Source of the DNA: CAVQAH01 sp963784195
GTDB lineage: Bacteria > Acidobacteriota > Vicinamibacteria > Vicinamibacterales > 2-12-FULL-66-21
Assembly: GCA_963784195.1 (NCBI GenBank)
Contig: CAWARA010000015.1
Coordinates: 372,001-436,000, forward strand
DNA: 64,000 nt
Direction: 5' to 3'
Shown here piece by piece: positions 1 through 9,900 of this stretch (its first letter is position 1; each line of letters begins with the position of its first letter). The position numbers were made by a program, and so were the translations under genes. The notes beneath the pieces were generated by a model. The model searched no databases and was not told where the DNA came from. It saw nothing but the letters and a program-made list of their open reading frames with translations.

Positions 1-809
1 GCATGCTCGCGCGCGACTACCGCGTGATTCCGCTCGACGAGCTGTTGCGGACGCCAGCCGGCGACCTGCCGCCCCGCGCCATCGCGCTGACGTTCGACGA
101 TGGGTATCTGGATAACCTCGTGGAGACGCGGCGCCGGTGCTGGAGCGGGCGGGGCTGCCGGCGACATTTTTTCTGACGTCAGGTTGGCTCTCTGGACCTG
201 GCGAGTACTGGTGGGACACGCTCGAGCGCGTGCTCCTGCTCAACGAATCCGTTCCACCCTCGATCGACGCTGTCCGGACGGGACGTCGCTTCGTCTGAGC
301 ACGGGAACGGTGGATCAGCGTCGCGCGTCGCACGATCAGCTCCATGCGCTGATGGTTTCGGCGCCGCTGGAGGTCCGCGACCGGCTGATCGCGGAGTTGA
401 GTCGACTGGGTGGCCCTCCCGCTCGACGACGGCCGCTCGTCGCTGACGAGGTCGTGCAGCTTGCCCGTATCGCTGGCATGTCGGTCGGAGCGCACACGGT
501 CAATCATCTCTCGCTTCCCGACCAGGACTTTGCCGTCGTCGCGCGCGAGTTGGACGACTGCCGCGACGGCACTCCAGAGGAGTCACGGGCAGGCCCGATC
601 CAGGAGTTCGCCTATCCATACGGTGCGGCCTCCCGCGCGTGCGCCGAGCCTGTCCGGAGCAGATTTCAGCTGGGGATTGACCTGCGACGAAGTCGGAGAT
701 CGGTTCGTCGTTCGACACCGCGCGGGCGGGCCGTATCGAGGTCAGGAACTGGACTGCCGGGCAGCTTTCGGAAAGACTCGATCGGGTGTTTGCGGCCAGC
801 GAGCGCTGA
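1..809 (+). CDS. Polysaccharide deacetylase (NodB family), 5' partial and frameshifted
   Basis: Carbohydrate esterase family 4 proteins remove N- or O-acetyl groups from cell-surface polysaccharides. Pieces in several frames line up in the family order. The catalytic motif LTFDDGY lies near 88-110, then APVLERAGLPATFFLTSGW near 132-188, then the zinc-ligand-like segment GAHTVNHLSL near 487-516, then FAYPYG near 607-624, ending RVFAASER before the TGA at 807-809. The frame changes near 125, again near 295, and at least once between 650 and 760. The 5' end is cut by the window or lies just before base 1. With three or more breaks this could be a real pseudogene, but so many other genes here have single-base breaks that sequence error is as likely. 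The gene converges on the HEAT-repeat gene and overlaps its end by about 68 bases. Confidence 0.7.
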
Positions 810-1782
810 TCCGCCGCATTACCGCGTGCCGGCGGGTGATCTTCTCGCGTTTGGCGATCGCGCGGAATGCCGTCGTGACCTGATGCTGCCACCGCTCGTC
901 ACTCTGCGACGCGCGACCGCTCATCGTCGCGGCCAGCGGCTCGAGGCACGAACTGTCACCGACCGCCTGAACGGCGGCAAGAAACGAGACGGGCAGCCGG
1001 CCGTCACCTTCCCCAAAACTTTCGCGTAAGTCGTACATCGCCACGCGGCTGCCACGAAGCGCCAGCGCCTGATGGATGGCGCCACGCACGAGACGCCAGT
1101 CTTCCACGCGCGCCTTCCCGCGCGCGTCCGATTCCACGCGCCGGACCTCGTCGATCAGCTTTTGCAGCGCACCGAGCGGGGCTTTGGCGGCACGCGCCGA
1201 CACGGCCTTGCGCAGCAACTCCGGGTCGTCCGGCAACTGGCCGTCGAGCGCGTCCTTCCACAAGGCCTCTTCGGAGAACTTGCCCTGGGCGGCCGCGCGC
1301 GACTGCGCACGGATCGTGTCGTCAACGCCCGACCCGAGCGCTCCGGCGACCTTGTTGCGGACGTCGGCCGGCATCTGATCGAGCGCTTCGAGCGCGGCGA
1401 CACGCACGCGCCGCTCGACACGGTCGTTCAATGCAACAGCGACCAGCGAATCGAGCGCTGCAGATGCCGCGCTGCGATGCTGGCTGTCGAGGAGGCTGCG
1501 CATGACCCCAGCCGCCGCGATCGCCACATCGCCACCTTCCTCGATGCCCTGCCGCGCAGGCGCCAGGGCCCGGTGATCGCCCATGGACTCGAGCGCGCGC
1601 AGGATGGCCACGCGCGCCACTCGATCGGTCGTGCTCGAGAACGTGGTGACGAGGCGATCCACGGCCCTCGGCCCGATGACCGCCAGCCTCGCGATCGCCG
1701 ATTCACGCCTCATGTCGTCCGACTGGCAGAGCGCCTCGATCAGCGTACGGATCTCGGTGGACGCTGAGGCTTTGATGGGCAT
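742..1782 (-). CDS. HEAT-repeat protein
   Basis: About 346 residues of repeated paired helices rich in Ala, Leu and Arg, for example RESAIARLAVIGPRAVDRLV and VRVAALEALDQMPADVRNKV, the pattern of HEAT/PBS-lyase-type alpha-solenoids. Such proteins are protein-binding scaffolds and no enzymatic site is visible. The ATG at 1782 (MPIKASAST) is chosen because everything upstream in the same frame is translated GGGCGAT tandem repeat (PIAHRLP-type words), which is not plausible protein. No signal peptide or membrane segment is seen, so it is probably cytoplasmic. The partner is unknown. The C-terminus overlaps the convergent deacetylase and may be altered by an indel. Confidence 0.7.
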   Translation of the reverse strand: MPIKASASTEIRTLIEALCQSDDMRRESAIARLAVIGPRAVDRLVTTFSSTTDRVARVAILRALESMGDHRALAPARQGIEEGGDVAIAAAGVMRSLLDSQHRSAASAALDSLVAVALNDRVERRVRVAALEALDQMPADVRNKVAGALGSGVDDTIRAQSRAAAQGKFSEEALWKDALDGQLPDDPELLRKAVSARAAKAPLGALQKLIDEVRRVESDARGKARVEDWRLVRGAIHQALALRGSRVAMYDLRESFGEGDGRLPVSFLAAVQAVGDSSCLEPLAATMSGRASQSDERWQHQVTTAFRAIAKREKITRRHAVMRRISARWPQTPDRVFPKAARQSSS

Positions 1783-1794
1783 GAGGCAGTGTAA

Positions 1795-1900
1795 ATGGGC
1801 GATGGGCGATGGGCAATGGGCAAGGCGATGGGCGATGGGCAATGGGCGATGGGCGAGGGGCGATGGGCAAGGCGAGGGCAGGCGATGGGCGATGGGCAAG
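1795..1900 (+). repeat. GGGCGAT/GGGCAAT tandem words, left arm
   Basis: Degenerate 7-bp units (ATGGGCG or ATGGGCA) repeated about 14 times with a few slips. The reverse-complement array lies at 1996-2040, so the two form inverted arms around the ompA terminator. The stretch 1783-2050 holds only these arrays and the terminator. Confidence 0.9.
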
Positions 1901-1918
1901 GTTAAGTAGACGGCGAAC

Positions 1919-1948
1919 AAAAAAAGGCCGGTCCGTTCGGGACCGACC
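1919..1948 (-). terminator. Rho-independent terminator after the ompA-like gene
   Basis: On the minus strand a 9-bp GC-rich stem (1940-1948 with 1926-1934, one wobble pair) closes a five-base loop and is followed by seven T residues. It lies about 100 bases past the stop of the OmpA-like gene. Confidence 0.8.
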
Positions 1949-1995
1949 CTTTCAACGTTCTGTGATTTCAGCCGCGGACTTGGGTTAGGCCTTCA

Positions 1996-2040
1996 CCATC
2001 GCCCATCGCCCATCGCCCATCGCCCATCGCCCATCGCCCT
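1996..2040 (-). repeat. GGGCGAT tandem words, right arm
   Basis: Six nearly perfect CCCATCG units on the plus strand, the inverted counterpart of 1795-1900. The array ends 10 bases before the ompA-like stop codon. Confidence 0.9.
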
Positions 2041-2050
2041 GCGCGCAGCG

Positions 2051-3745
2051 TTAGCGTTGCAGCCGGACGACGAGGGCGGCGCGGCGGTTCAACCGGCGCG
2101 TTTCTTCTCGTGCGTTGTCGTGCTTCGGACGCTCCTCGCCGTAGCTCGTGGTCTGCATCCGGTCGGCGCCGATCTGGCGGCTCGCCAGGTAGTCGCGCAC
2201 TGCGGCGGCGCGCCGTTCGCCGAGCGCCAGGTTGTACTCCGCCGTGCCGATGTTGCAGGTGTGGCCTTCGATCTGAATCCGGACGTCGGGGTTCGCCTGC
2301 ATGATCTTGATCGCCTCGTCGAGCGCCCGCGTGGCTTCCGGCCGCAGCGAGTAACGATCGAAGTCGAAGTGCACGTCTTCGAACGTGAACGTCTTGACTT
2401 CAGGCCGGATGACCTGAATCGTCACGTTCGCGCTCGCAGTTCCACCTTTCCCGTCGTCGACTTGAACGGTTACGACGACCGGTCCCTCTTGCATCGGCGC
2501 CGTCCATGGCGTCTGACGATCCGTCGGGCGAGCGAACGTACCGACAGGGGCACTCCACTTGTAGGTCAGCCTGTCGCCATCCGGGTCGGACGCGTCAGCC
2601 GTAACGGTCGACGTCCGGCCGATTTCAACCGTGCAAGGCTCGCAGCGAGCGACCACGGTGGGTGGCCGATTCTGCGGTGCGGCTGGCGGCGGTGGCGGTG
2701 GTGGTGGCGGAGGCGGCGGTGGAACGTAGACGCGAACACCGGGGTGATAGCCGATCCGGAACTGGAAGCCCAGCGCGTCGCCGCCCTCGTTCTCGAACGA
2801 GCCGAAGTCCTCGCGAGGGCTCAGGTTCATGTTCCAGTTGAGACCGCCGCCAAGGAACAAGCCGCCCCGGCTGATCCACGTCAAGCCGATCGAGGCGTTC
2901 ACCGGGTTCTCCTGTGCCGAATCCAGGGGCAGAATCGACGCACCCCGCACCTCGACGGTGTCACCCGAGTACATCTCGCCGTGCAGTTCAGCGGTCAGCC
3001 TGAGGTTCTTGCGGGTCGGGAAGCCGGCGCCGAAACCCCAGCGGAAACCGTCGAGCAGATCGAATTCGTCGGGATCGCCGCGGACGATGTAGCCGCCGAA
3101 CGCCGAGAGTTCGACACGCTGATTGAGCTCCTTGCTGACGATGGCGTCGAACGAGAAGTCCGCCTCACCGGTCCCTGCGCCATCATCCGTGCTCGCCGTC
3201 GGCAGCTTCACCATGCCGCGGACCGCGAAGGCGAGCGGCTTCTGCGTGTGCTCCGACGTGATGTTGACCTTGCCACCGAGCCAGAGATCGCCGAGCTGGT
3301 TGCCCGTCCATTGCGTGTTGACGAACGGATACTGGTTGACCACGCCGCCGTTCGCGGCGTCGGCCGTCGGGAAGAAGAGCGGGCGCACGTCGCGATCGAT
3401 CCTGCGCACGAGCGACCAGGAACCGAAGATTTCCGCCCGATCGGCCAGACCGACCCCGAAGGTCACCGGGAAATCCGAAACGTCCGTGAAGCCCTGCGTG
3501 TAGTCGAAGTTCACGCGGTACAGGCTGAACGACCATTTGCGGGCGGGCAGGATCTCGCCGGTTGGCACAAACCACAGACCCGTATCACCCGAGGCTGTCG
3601 TGGTCGCCGGACGTGTTTCGGTGGTGGCAGTTGGAGCGGGCGGCTGAGTCGAGGTCTGGGTCCCGCCCGTCTGCGCCGATGCGGACGGTGTCAGGCTCAG
3701 GGCCGCGATTGTAAGGAGCGCCCCAACTACAGATTTGTTAGACAT
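2051..3745 (-). CDS. OmpA-family outer-membrane protein with PKD-like domain
   Basis: 564 residues. A signal peptide (MSNKSVVGALLTIAALS, cleavage near ASAQ) is followed by a region of about 300 residues rich in alternating aromatic and polar segments that looks like an outer-membrane beta-barrel. A run of about 13 prolines leads into a PKD/Ig-like domain (TADASDPDGDRLTYKW near residue 390). The C-terminal 110 residues are an OmpA peptidoglycan-binding domain with FDFDRYSLRPEA, IEGHTC, YNLALGERRA and RRAALV. The protein should tie the outer membrane to peptidoglycan. Barrel plus proline spacer plus PKD plus OmpA is longer than classic OmpA. It has its own promoter and terminator. The cargo or pore function cannot be read from sequence. 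Confidence 0.85.
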   Translation of the reverse strand: MSNKSVVGALLTIAALSLTPSASAQTGGTQTSTQPPAPTATTETRPATTTASGDTGLWFVPTGEILPARKWSFSLYRVNFDYTQGFTDVSDFPVTFGVGLADRAEIFGSWSLVRRIDRDVRPLFFPTADAANGGVVNQYPFVNTQWTGNQLGDLWLGGKVNITSEHTQKPLAFAVRGMVKLPTASTDDGAGTGEADFSFDAIVSKELNQRVELSAFGGYIVRGDPDEFDLLDGFRWGFGAGFPTRKNLRLTAELHGEMYSGDTVEVRGASILPLDSAQENPVNASIGLTWISRGGLFLGGGLNWNMNLSPREDFGSFENEGGDALGFQFRIGYHPGVRVYVPPPPPPPPPPPPPAAPQNRPPTVVARCEPCTVEIGRTSTVTADASDPDGDRLTYKWSAPVGTFARPTDRQTPWTAPMQEGPVVVTVQVDDGKGGTASANVTIQVIRPEVKTFTFEDVHFDFDRYSLRPEATRALDEAIKIMQANPDVRIQIEGHTCNIGTAEYNLALGERRAAAVRDYLASRQIGADRMQTTSYGEERPKHDNAREETRRLNRRAALVVRLQR

Positions 3746-3753
3746 AACTCATC

Positions 3754-3782
3754 AATATAAGGGGTTGATGGTTTTCAGTCAA
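3754..3782 (-). promoter_or_regulatory. Sigma70-type promoter of the OmpA-like gene
   Basis: On the minus strand TTGACT (3782-3777), a 17-base spacer and TATATT (3759-3754). The expected start point near 3747 is only about two bases before the ATG at 3745, and no ribosome-binding site fits between, so the mRNA may be leaderless. Confidence 0.6.
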
Positions 3783-3822
3783 ACCGGCGGAGTCGGGGAG
3801 TAAATACCCGCGGGAAATGCAC

Positions 3823-4629
3823 TTACGCCGGTGTTTTGCGGCTGAAGAGCCACGCGATGATGATGCTCAGCCCGTAGAGGACGAGCATCGGGCCGGCCAT
3901 CATCGCCTGCGACACCACATCGCCCCCGGGGCTGAGCACCGCCCCGAGGATGAAGATGATCAACACCGCGTACTTGAAGTGGCGGATCAGGAACCCGGCC
4001 GTGACCATCCCCATACGCGCGAGGAAGAACACCACGGTGGGCATCTGGAAGATGACCGCGAAGCCGAGCAGCATTTTTACGTACAACGAAAACGCCGGCC
4101 CGAGCTTGATCATCGACTGCACGTAGTCGGGCTTGAAGTCGATGAAGAATTTCCAGGTCCAGGGGAAGGCCACGTAGTGCGAGAAGGCCGCGCCTGCGGC
4201 GAAGAAAAACGTCGAGAGCGCGACGAAAGGAATCGCGAACTTTTTCTCGTGAGCGTAGAGGCCGGGCGCGATGAACAGCCAGAGCTGCCACATCACGAAC
4301 GGCGTAGCGATGAGCAGGCCCACCAGCGCGCCGACCTTCAGATACAGCATGAAGAACTCGGACGGCTCGGTCTGGATGAGGCTTCCGCCGGCCGGCAGCA
4401 TTTGCCGCATCGGCAGCGTGACGAACTCGAAAATGCGGTTCAGGAAAATGAACGAGACGACGCAGCCGACGGCGATGGCGATGACGGCGTGAATCAGTCG
4501 GGTCCGGAGCTCGTCGAGATGCTCCAGAAACGACATCTTCGCTTCGGCATCGAGCTCGCTTTCGCGGGCCGACTCGCCGTAGGGGTCGTCGTCAGGCCGC
4601 GGTGACGAAGGGAACGGGACGAGGGCCAT
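3823..4629 (-). CDS. tatC: Sec-independent protein translocase TatC
   Basis: 268 residues, normal length for TatC, the multi-span inner-membrane receptor that binds twin-arginine signal peptides of folded proteins. The conserved N-terminal SFLEHLDELRTRL lies near residue 33, after a hydrophilic head, and about six hydrophobic segments follow (for example FVMWQLWLFIAPGLY and FAVIFQMPTVVFFLARMGM). It starts six bases after the tatA stop, so the two are one operon read from the promoter at 4948-4977. A likely client in this window is the asparaginase at 47476, which begins MKKLNRREF. Confidence 0.93.
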   Translation of the reverse strand: MALVPFPSSPRPDDDPYGESARESELDAEAKMSFLEHLDELRTRLIHAVIAIAVGCVVSFIFLNRIFEFVTLPMRQMLPAGGSLIQTEPSEFFMLYLKVGALVGLLIATPFVMWQLWLFIAPGLYAHEKKFAIPFVALSTFFFAAGAAFSHYVAFPWTWKFFIDFKPDYVQSMIKLGPAFSLYVKMLLGFAVIFQMPTVVFFLARMGMVTAGFLIRHFKYAVLIIFILGAVLSPGGDVVSQAMMAGPMLVLYGLSIIIAWLFSRKTPA

Positions 4630-4635
4630 TGCGCC

Positions 4636-4905
4636 CTATGCGTTTCCGGTTTGGCGCGGAATACCCGCCTCGTCGCCCGGAGTGGAGGTGGCTGCGCCTG
4701 GCGGTTTCTGCCGATCCGCCGAGCGCTGCTCCTCGACCCTGATCTCCTCGTCGAGCGTGCTCCTGAGCTCGTTGGAGGCCCTCTTGAACTCGTTCAGGCT
4801 CCGGCCGATCGACCTGCCCAGTTCGGGCAATTTCCGGGGCCCGAAGATGATCAAGGCGATGACCATGATGATGACCAGCTCGGGCATCCCGATGGGACCC
4901 AACAT
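4636..4905 (-). CDS. tatA: Twin-arginine translocase TatA/TatB family subunit
   Basis: 89 residues: one N-terminal membrane helix (MPELVIIMVIALIIFGPRKL), the FGP hinge, an amphipathic helix (LPELGRSIGRSLNEFKRA) and a charged tail. This is the TatA/B layout, and with one copy here it probably serves as TatA, the pore-forming subunit, beside TatC. The ATG at 4905 (MLGPIGMPEL) is preceded by AAGGAT at a good distance; an upstream in-frame ATG would add an unneeded 24 residues. TatB cannot be excluded from sequence. Confidence 0.9.
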   Translation of the reverse strand: MLGPIGMPELVIIMVIALIIFGPRKLPELGRSIGRSLNEFKRASNELRSTLDEEIRVEEQRSADRQKPPGAATSTPGDEAGIPRQTGNA

Positions 4906-4947
4906 AGTGCAAATCCTTGGAAATCTGACGTTTGTCCGCTTAGGTGC

Positions 4948-4977
4948 ATTATAGGAACCCCGTGGCCGGGGGGTCAA
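4948..4977 (-). promoter_or_regulatory. Sigma70-type promoter of tatA-tatC
   Basis: On the minus strand TTGACC, an 18-base spacer and a perfect TATAAT (4953-4948). The start near 4941 gives a leader of about 36 bases that contains the AAGGAT ribosome site. Confidence 0.7.
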
Positions 4978-5031
4978 CCGCTAATCCTGCCGGGTGCCCG
5001 GAAGTCATTGCGATCACGACACTTGGTCTGC

Positions 5032-5037
5032 TACGAT
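5032..5037 (+). promoter_or_regulatory. Probable -10 element of the S41 protease gene
   Basis: TACGAT at 5032-5037, with TTGCGA 18 bases upstream at 5008-5013. The expected start point is at about 5044-5045, exactly the ATG chosen for the gene, so the mRNA would be leaderless. Confidence 0.45.
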
Positions 5038-5044
5038 GCCTGAT

Positions 5045-6673
5045 ATGCGTAGTTCCCGTTTTCTCCCCGCCGCCATCTTTGCCGTGGTCCTGTCGGCGCT
5101 CGCCGGTGGCTTCTTCGGCAGCAGTCTGCTCGCCACGCAGGACGACGTCACGCAGCAGTTGCGGATTTTCTCGTCGGCGTTGGCTGCGATCGATCGGGAG
5201 TACGTAGACACGGTGCCGTCGGATCGGCTCGTCTACGGCGCGATCGACGGCATGCTGAAGACGCTCGATCCGCACTCGAGCTTCTTCGATCCGCGGCAGT
5301 ACGCGCAGTTGCGCGAGCGGCAGGAAGGGCGGTACTACGGGCTCGGCATTCAGATTCAGGTCATCGAAGGCGACATCACGGTGATGTCGATCTTCGAAGG
5401 ATCGCCGGCTTACAAGAAGGGATTGCGTCGCGGCGACATCATCGCGCGCATCGGCGAGGATGATGCGAAGGGCTGGACGAGCGAGCAGGCCGTCGCGAGG
5501 CTGAAAGGCCCGAAGGGCACGACCGTCAACATCTCGCTTCGCCGCCGCGGCTACGAAGGCCTGCTCGATCTCGAGGTCGAGCGCGACGAGGTCAACATCA
5601 CGACCGTGCGCGGCGCGTTCATGATCGACAAGGAGACCGGCTACATCAAGCTCGCCGATTTCTCCGAGACGTCGAACGACGAAGTCGGCAAGGCGCTCGA
5701 AGATCTGAAGGCGCGCGGGATGAAGCGGCTGGTGTTCGATCTGCGCGACAATCCGGGCGGCCCGCTCGATCAGGCGATTCGGATTTCGAATCGCTTCGTT
5801 CCGCGCGGTGAGCTGATTGTCTACACGCGCGGCCGCGCGCGCGATTCGGACGTCGACTACCGCGCCGAAGAGGTCAGCGAGTACACCGACATTCCGCTCG
5901 TGGTGCTGGTCAATCGCAACAGCGCGAGCGCGTCCGAGATCGTGTCCGGCGCCATCCAGGATCACGATCGCGGCCTGGTCGTCGGCGAGACGACGTTCGG
6001 CAAGGCGCTCGTGCAGTCGGTCTACAAGATCAGCGGGTCCGCCGGCCTGGCGCTGACGACCGGCCGCTACTACACGCCGAGCGGCCGAATGATTCAGCGT
6101 CCGTGGGACGGCAGCTTCGACGAGTACCTCACCTACACGCTTCGCGATCAGAGCGAGCCGCGGCAGCACCAGGCGGCTGACATGAAGAAGACCAAGGCCG
6201 GCCGCGAGGTGTACAGCGGCGGCGGTATCGAGCCCGACAAGTTCCTGGTCGGCCCGGTCGAGGGCTTCAACCCGAGCCGCTTCGGCCGGACGCTCTATGC
6301 GCGGCAGGCGTTTGCGAACTTCGCCGATCAGTTCACCGCCGAAGGCGATACGCGGTTGGGCGTCGCCAATCGCAACAAGAAGCGAATCTCGAAGGGCTTC
6401 CAGGTGACGCCGGCGATGGTCGATGAGTTCAAAGCGTCCCTCAAGGGACAGCGGATCGTGCTCGACGAGGATGCGTTCCAGAAGGACGAAGCCTTCATTC
6501 GCGCGATGATCCACTACGACATCGATCTGGCGCTCTTCGGCGTCGAGGAAGCTCGCCGCAATCTCGTCACGGTGGACCCGCAGGCCCAGGCTGCCCTTGC
6601 GCAGTTTCCGGCGGCGGTCCGCATGACCGAGATGGCGCGCAATCGCACGGCGGGTGGCGTACCAAAGCAGTAG
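5045..6673 (+). CDS. S41 C-terminal processing peptidase (CtpA/Prc type)
   Basis: 542 residues. An N-terminal membrane anchor or signal (FLPAAIFAVVLSALAGGFF) places it in the periplasm, where the family trims C-termini of exported proteins. A PDZ domain follows (LGIQIQVIEGDITV to PAYKKGLRRGDIIARI). The S41 core has NSASASEIVSGA, holding the nucleophilic serine (about residue 293), and TFGKALVQ with the general-base lysine. A family tail of about 150 residues ends it. The ATG at 5045 is preferred: the one at 5036 overlaps the -10 element, and the first in-frame ATG at 4994 is far upstream. The gene is divergent from tatAC. Confidence 0.9.
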   Translation: MRSSRFLPAAIFAVVLSALAGGFFGSSLLATQDDVTQQLRIFSSALAAIDREYVDTVPSDRLVYGAIDGMLKTLDPHSSFFDPRQYAQLRERQEGRYYGLGIQIQVIEGDITVMSIFEGSPAYKKGLRRGDIIARIGEDDAKGWTSEQAVARLKGPKGTTVNISLRRRGYEGLLDLEVERDEVNITTVRGAFMIDKETGYIKLADFSETSNDEVGKALEDLKARGMKRLVFDLRDNPGGPLDQAIRISNRFVPRGELIVYTRGRARDSDVDYRAEEVSEYTDIPLVVLVNRNSASASEIVSGAIQDHDRGLVVGETTFGKALVQSVYKISGSAGLALTTGRYYTPSGRMIQRPWDGSFDEYLTYTLRDQSEPRQHQAADMKKTKAGREVYSGGGIEPDKFLVGPVEGFNPSRFGRTLYARQAFANFADQFTAEGDTRLGVANRNKKRISKGFQVTPAMVDEFKASLKGQRIVLDEDAFQKDEAFIRAMIHYDIDLALFGVEEARRNLVTVDPQAQAALAQFPAAVRMTEMARNRTAGGVPKQ

Positions 6674-6675
6674 GG

Positions 6676-6730
6676 CATTTGGCCCTATATTTTGGGGCCA
6701 TACTTTGAACTTGCCCCATCTATTGGGGCT
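6676..6730 (+). terminator. Two hairpins after the S41 protease gene
   Basis: GGCCC/GGGCC around a T-rich loop (about 6682-6699), then GCCCCA-TCTAT-TGGGGC followed by TTGTT (about 6710-6731). The T tail is short, so termination is only likely. The rest of the gap to 6937 shows no gene. TTAGAC near 6732 is a weak possible -10 for smc. Confidence 0.4.
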
Positions 6731-6937
6731 TGTTAGACTGACGGCCGTTTGCAGGGACCCAGGGGCCATCTTGCTTTGGGCGGGATGCGGGTCTTGGCCA
6801 TCGGCCTTGTCACGTCACGGTTTCTTTCCTCAAACTCAGGGTTTCGAAGCGATCCCAGCCGCTTCCGTGCCGGCGTGTCGTCCGGCGCGTCGAAGCGGCT
6901 TTTGCTTTTCACGGGTACCTAAAGGATCGGTAAACGC

Positions 6938-9900
6938 ATGCGCCTCAACCGTCTGGAAATCGCCGGATTCAAGAGCTTCCCTGATCGATCCGAACTGACG
7001 TTCGACGACGGCGTCACGGCCATTGTCGGCCCCAACGGTTGCGGCAAGAGCAACGTTGTCGACGCGCTGACCTGGGTGCTCGGCGAGCAGAGCGCGAAGA
7101 GCCTGCGCGGCGATCGGATGGAAGACGTCATCTTCGGCGGCAGCGACGCGCGGAAGCCGACTGGAGCCGCGGAAGTCCGTCTGAAGCTGTCCGGCGTGGC
7201 CGCACGCGTTCCCTCCGACGGTTCATTCACGCGCGTCAGAAAGAGTGGGAACGGCCACGCGCTGGGTGCAGTCGCCGCGGAGCATGGCGAGTCCGCCGCT
7301 GCAGTGGCCGAATTGCCGGTCGCACTGGTCGTCGAGGATTCCGCCGTGGCGGTCGCCGAGCCCGCACCGGAGGGCGCGGGCGCCGAGTTCGAGGACGCGA
7401 CGCCGCTCATCGTTCGCGACGTCGAATTGATGCGTCGCTTGTACCGATCCGGCGAGAGCGAGTACCTGATCGACGGTCACATCTGCCGGTTGAGGGATGT
7501 GCAGGATCTGCTGATGGACGCCGGCATCGGCGTGAAGGCCTACGCGGTGATCGAGCAGGGAAAGATCGGGCAGATTCTGAGCGCGAGACCCACGGATCGG
7601 CGTCAGCTGATCGAAGAAGCCGCCGGCGTCACCAAGTACAAGAGCCGCCGTCGTGCGGCGGAGTTGAAGCTCGAGGCGGCACAGCAGAACCTCACGCGCG
7701 TCGACGATATCGTGTTCGAAGTCGAGAAGCAGCGCGGCACGCTCAAGCGTCAGGCGGCGAAAGCGCGCCGCTACAAGCGGCTTCGCGAAGAGCTCCGGCG
7801 ATGGGAGAAGGTGCTCTTCGCACGCAAGTATCGGCTGCTCGGGGAGGCCATCGAGTCTGCCCGCACCAGGCTGGCCGAAGCGCGCGAGCGCGAGACAGCT
7901 GCGGCCGCGCGTGTCGCAGGTCTCGAGACCGATCTCGAGCGGCTGCGCCTCGAACTGATGGAAGCGGACGGCCGGACCACCGCGGCACGCGAGGCGGCGC
8001 ATGCCTGCGAGCTCGAGACCGGACGGCTCCAGCAGCAGATTGTGTTCGACCGCCAGCAGGTGACCAATCTCGCCACGGCTGCGGCGGACATCCAGAACGA
8101 GGTCGTGACGCTCGAAGAGCGTCGCGAGCCTGCGCGTCTCGAGCTGGACGCCCGGCGCGAATCGGCAACGCGCGCAGAAGTGGATCGCGACGCGGCGGCC
8201 GCGACGCTGGCAGCAGAGGAGCAGGCCTACGCCGAAGCGCAGCGCCAGATCGAGGGACTCGAAGCGGACGTCGAGGCGGCTCGAAGCGAGGTGTTCGCCG
8301 CGGTAAACGCCGCGACAGCCTTGCGGCATGCGATGGAGCACGCTGCGGCCGCCCGCGGCAGGCTGGCCGAGCAGATTGGCAAGCTCGAGGTCGAGAGTCA
8401 GGATCTCCGGATCGAAGCGGAGCGTGCGGAACGCGACCGGACCAGCGCGCAGGGCAGCCTCGAACGCACCACGGTATCGATGGAGGAGCTGCGGATCGAG
8501 CGGGCGTCTCGAGAATCCGAATTGGCGGGCGCCAAGGGCGACCGGGAAGGACGGGCGCGTGAGTTGCGGACGCTCGAGCACGAACTGGCGTCGGTCTCCG
8601 CCCGTCTGACGTCTCTCGAAGAGCTCGATGCGGCGCGCGCGGATTACGGCGACGCGGCCCGGGCGATCCTCGCGGAATCGAGCGAGGAGCTCGCGTCGAG
8701 ACACCTGGGGTCCGTCGCCGACTATCTCGAAGTGGACAAGCGCTACGAGCGCGCTGTCGAAGCGGCGCTTGCCGATCGGCTCCAGTACGTCGTCGTTCCC
8801 ACACCCGAATCGGCGGCCGCTGGACTTCGTCATGCGGCGCAGCTGAACGCCGGGCGCGTCGGATTCGTCGTCGCTCGAGCGGCAATTGACGCGCCCCCGT
8901 CAGAACCCTCGCTTCCGAGCGGCGACGGCGGCCTCACGCCACTCGTCGACGTCATTCGCATCAGCGGCGCGGCTGCGGACGCCATCCGTGGCCTGATCGC
9001 CGGGACGCTGGTCGCACAGGACTTCGATGGCGCCAGGGCTGCTGCCGCGCTTACCAGCGCACCCGTCGTCACGCTCGACGGGGAAGTCTTTCACGGCCAG
9101 CACATCATCGAGGGCGGGATTCGCGCCGAAGCCCGCGGCATCCTGGCGACGAAGCGAGAAATCAAGGAACTCCGCGAGCGGGCGGAGGAGCAGCGCCTGG
9201 CGGTCGATCGCATGCGCGACGACATCGCCTCGCTCGACGTGACGATTGCGGCGGCGGAATCCGCCATTCTGGCAGTGCAAGGCGAGCAGCATCGTCAGGA
9301 AAAGGCGATCGTCGGTTTCGACATGCAGCTGACGGCTGCGGGCGACGCGGCCGAGCGTGTCGCGCGCAAGCAGGAACAGATTGCTGTCGAGCGCAGTTCG
9401 GCCGAGGAAGAGCGCCGCGTCCAGGAAGCCCGTCAGGAAGAAGCGCGCGATTCGATCGTGCGGATCGAGTCCGAGCAGCGCGCGGCCGACGATCAGCTCA
9501 CGCGCGCGCAGCGACGGCTGTTCGACGCGCGCGAGTCGATGCAGGCGCAGGCGCACCGGGCCGCGGAGGCGAAGGCCTCGCACGCCGCCCTGGTCGAGCG
9601 TGCCGGAGCGCTCGCCGCTGACGTCCAGCGTCTCGAGGCGGCATCAGCGGAGCTGGAGAGCCGTTTGGCCGGCCGGCGCGACGATCTGCAGAGAAACGAG
9701 ACGCGGCGAACCGAGCTCGACGCATCGATCCTCGCGTCCGAAGCCACACTCGACGAGGGACTTCGCAGCTTCGACAGCCTGCGTGAGAGCGTGAGGCAGG
9801 CAGACGAGCGCTCGCAGGCGTTGCGCGCCGAGTTCGAGGAGCACGACGGCCGCATTCGCGAAGCACGTCGGGCGCTGGAGGGCGTTCGCGCCGAAGCTGC

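Noticed and set aside
1795..2040. CRISPR array suggested by regular repeats
   Set aside because: Units are contiguous 7-mers without spacers, and no cas gene lies in the window.
2057..3760. A 567-codon open frame on the plus strand opposite the OmpA-like gene
   Set aside because: Arg/Val-rich shadow of a high-GC gene; the minus frame has signal peptide, PKD and OmpA motifs.
4949..6769. A 606-codon open frame opposite the S41 protease gene
   Set aside because: No recognisable domains; antisense of a well-identified protease in GC-rich codon use.
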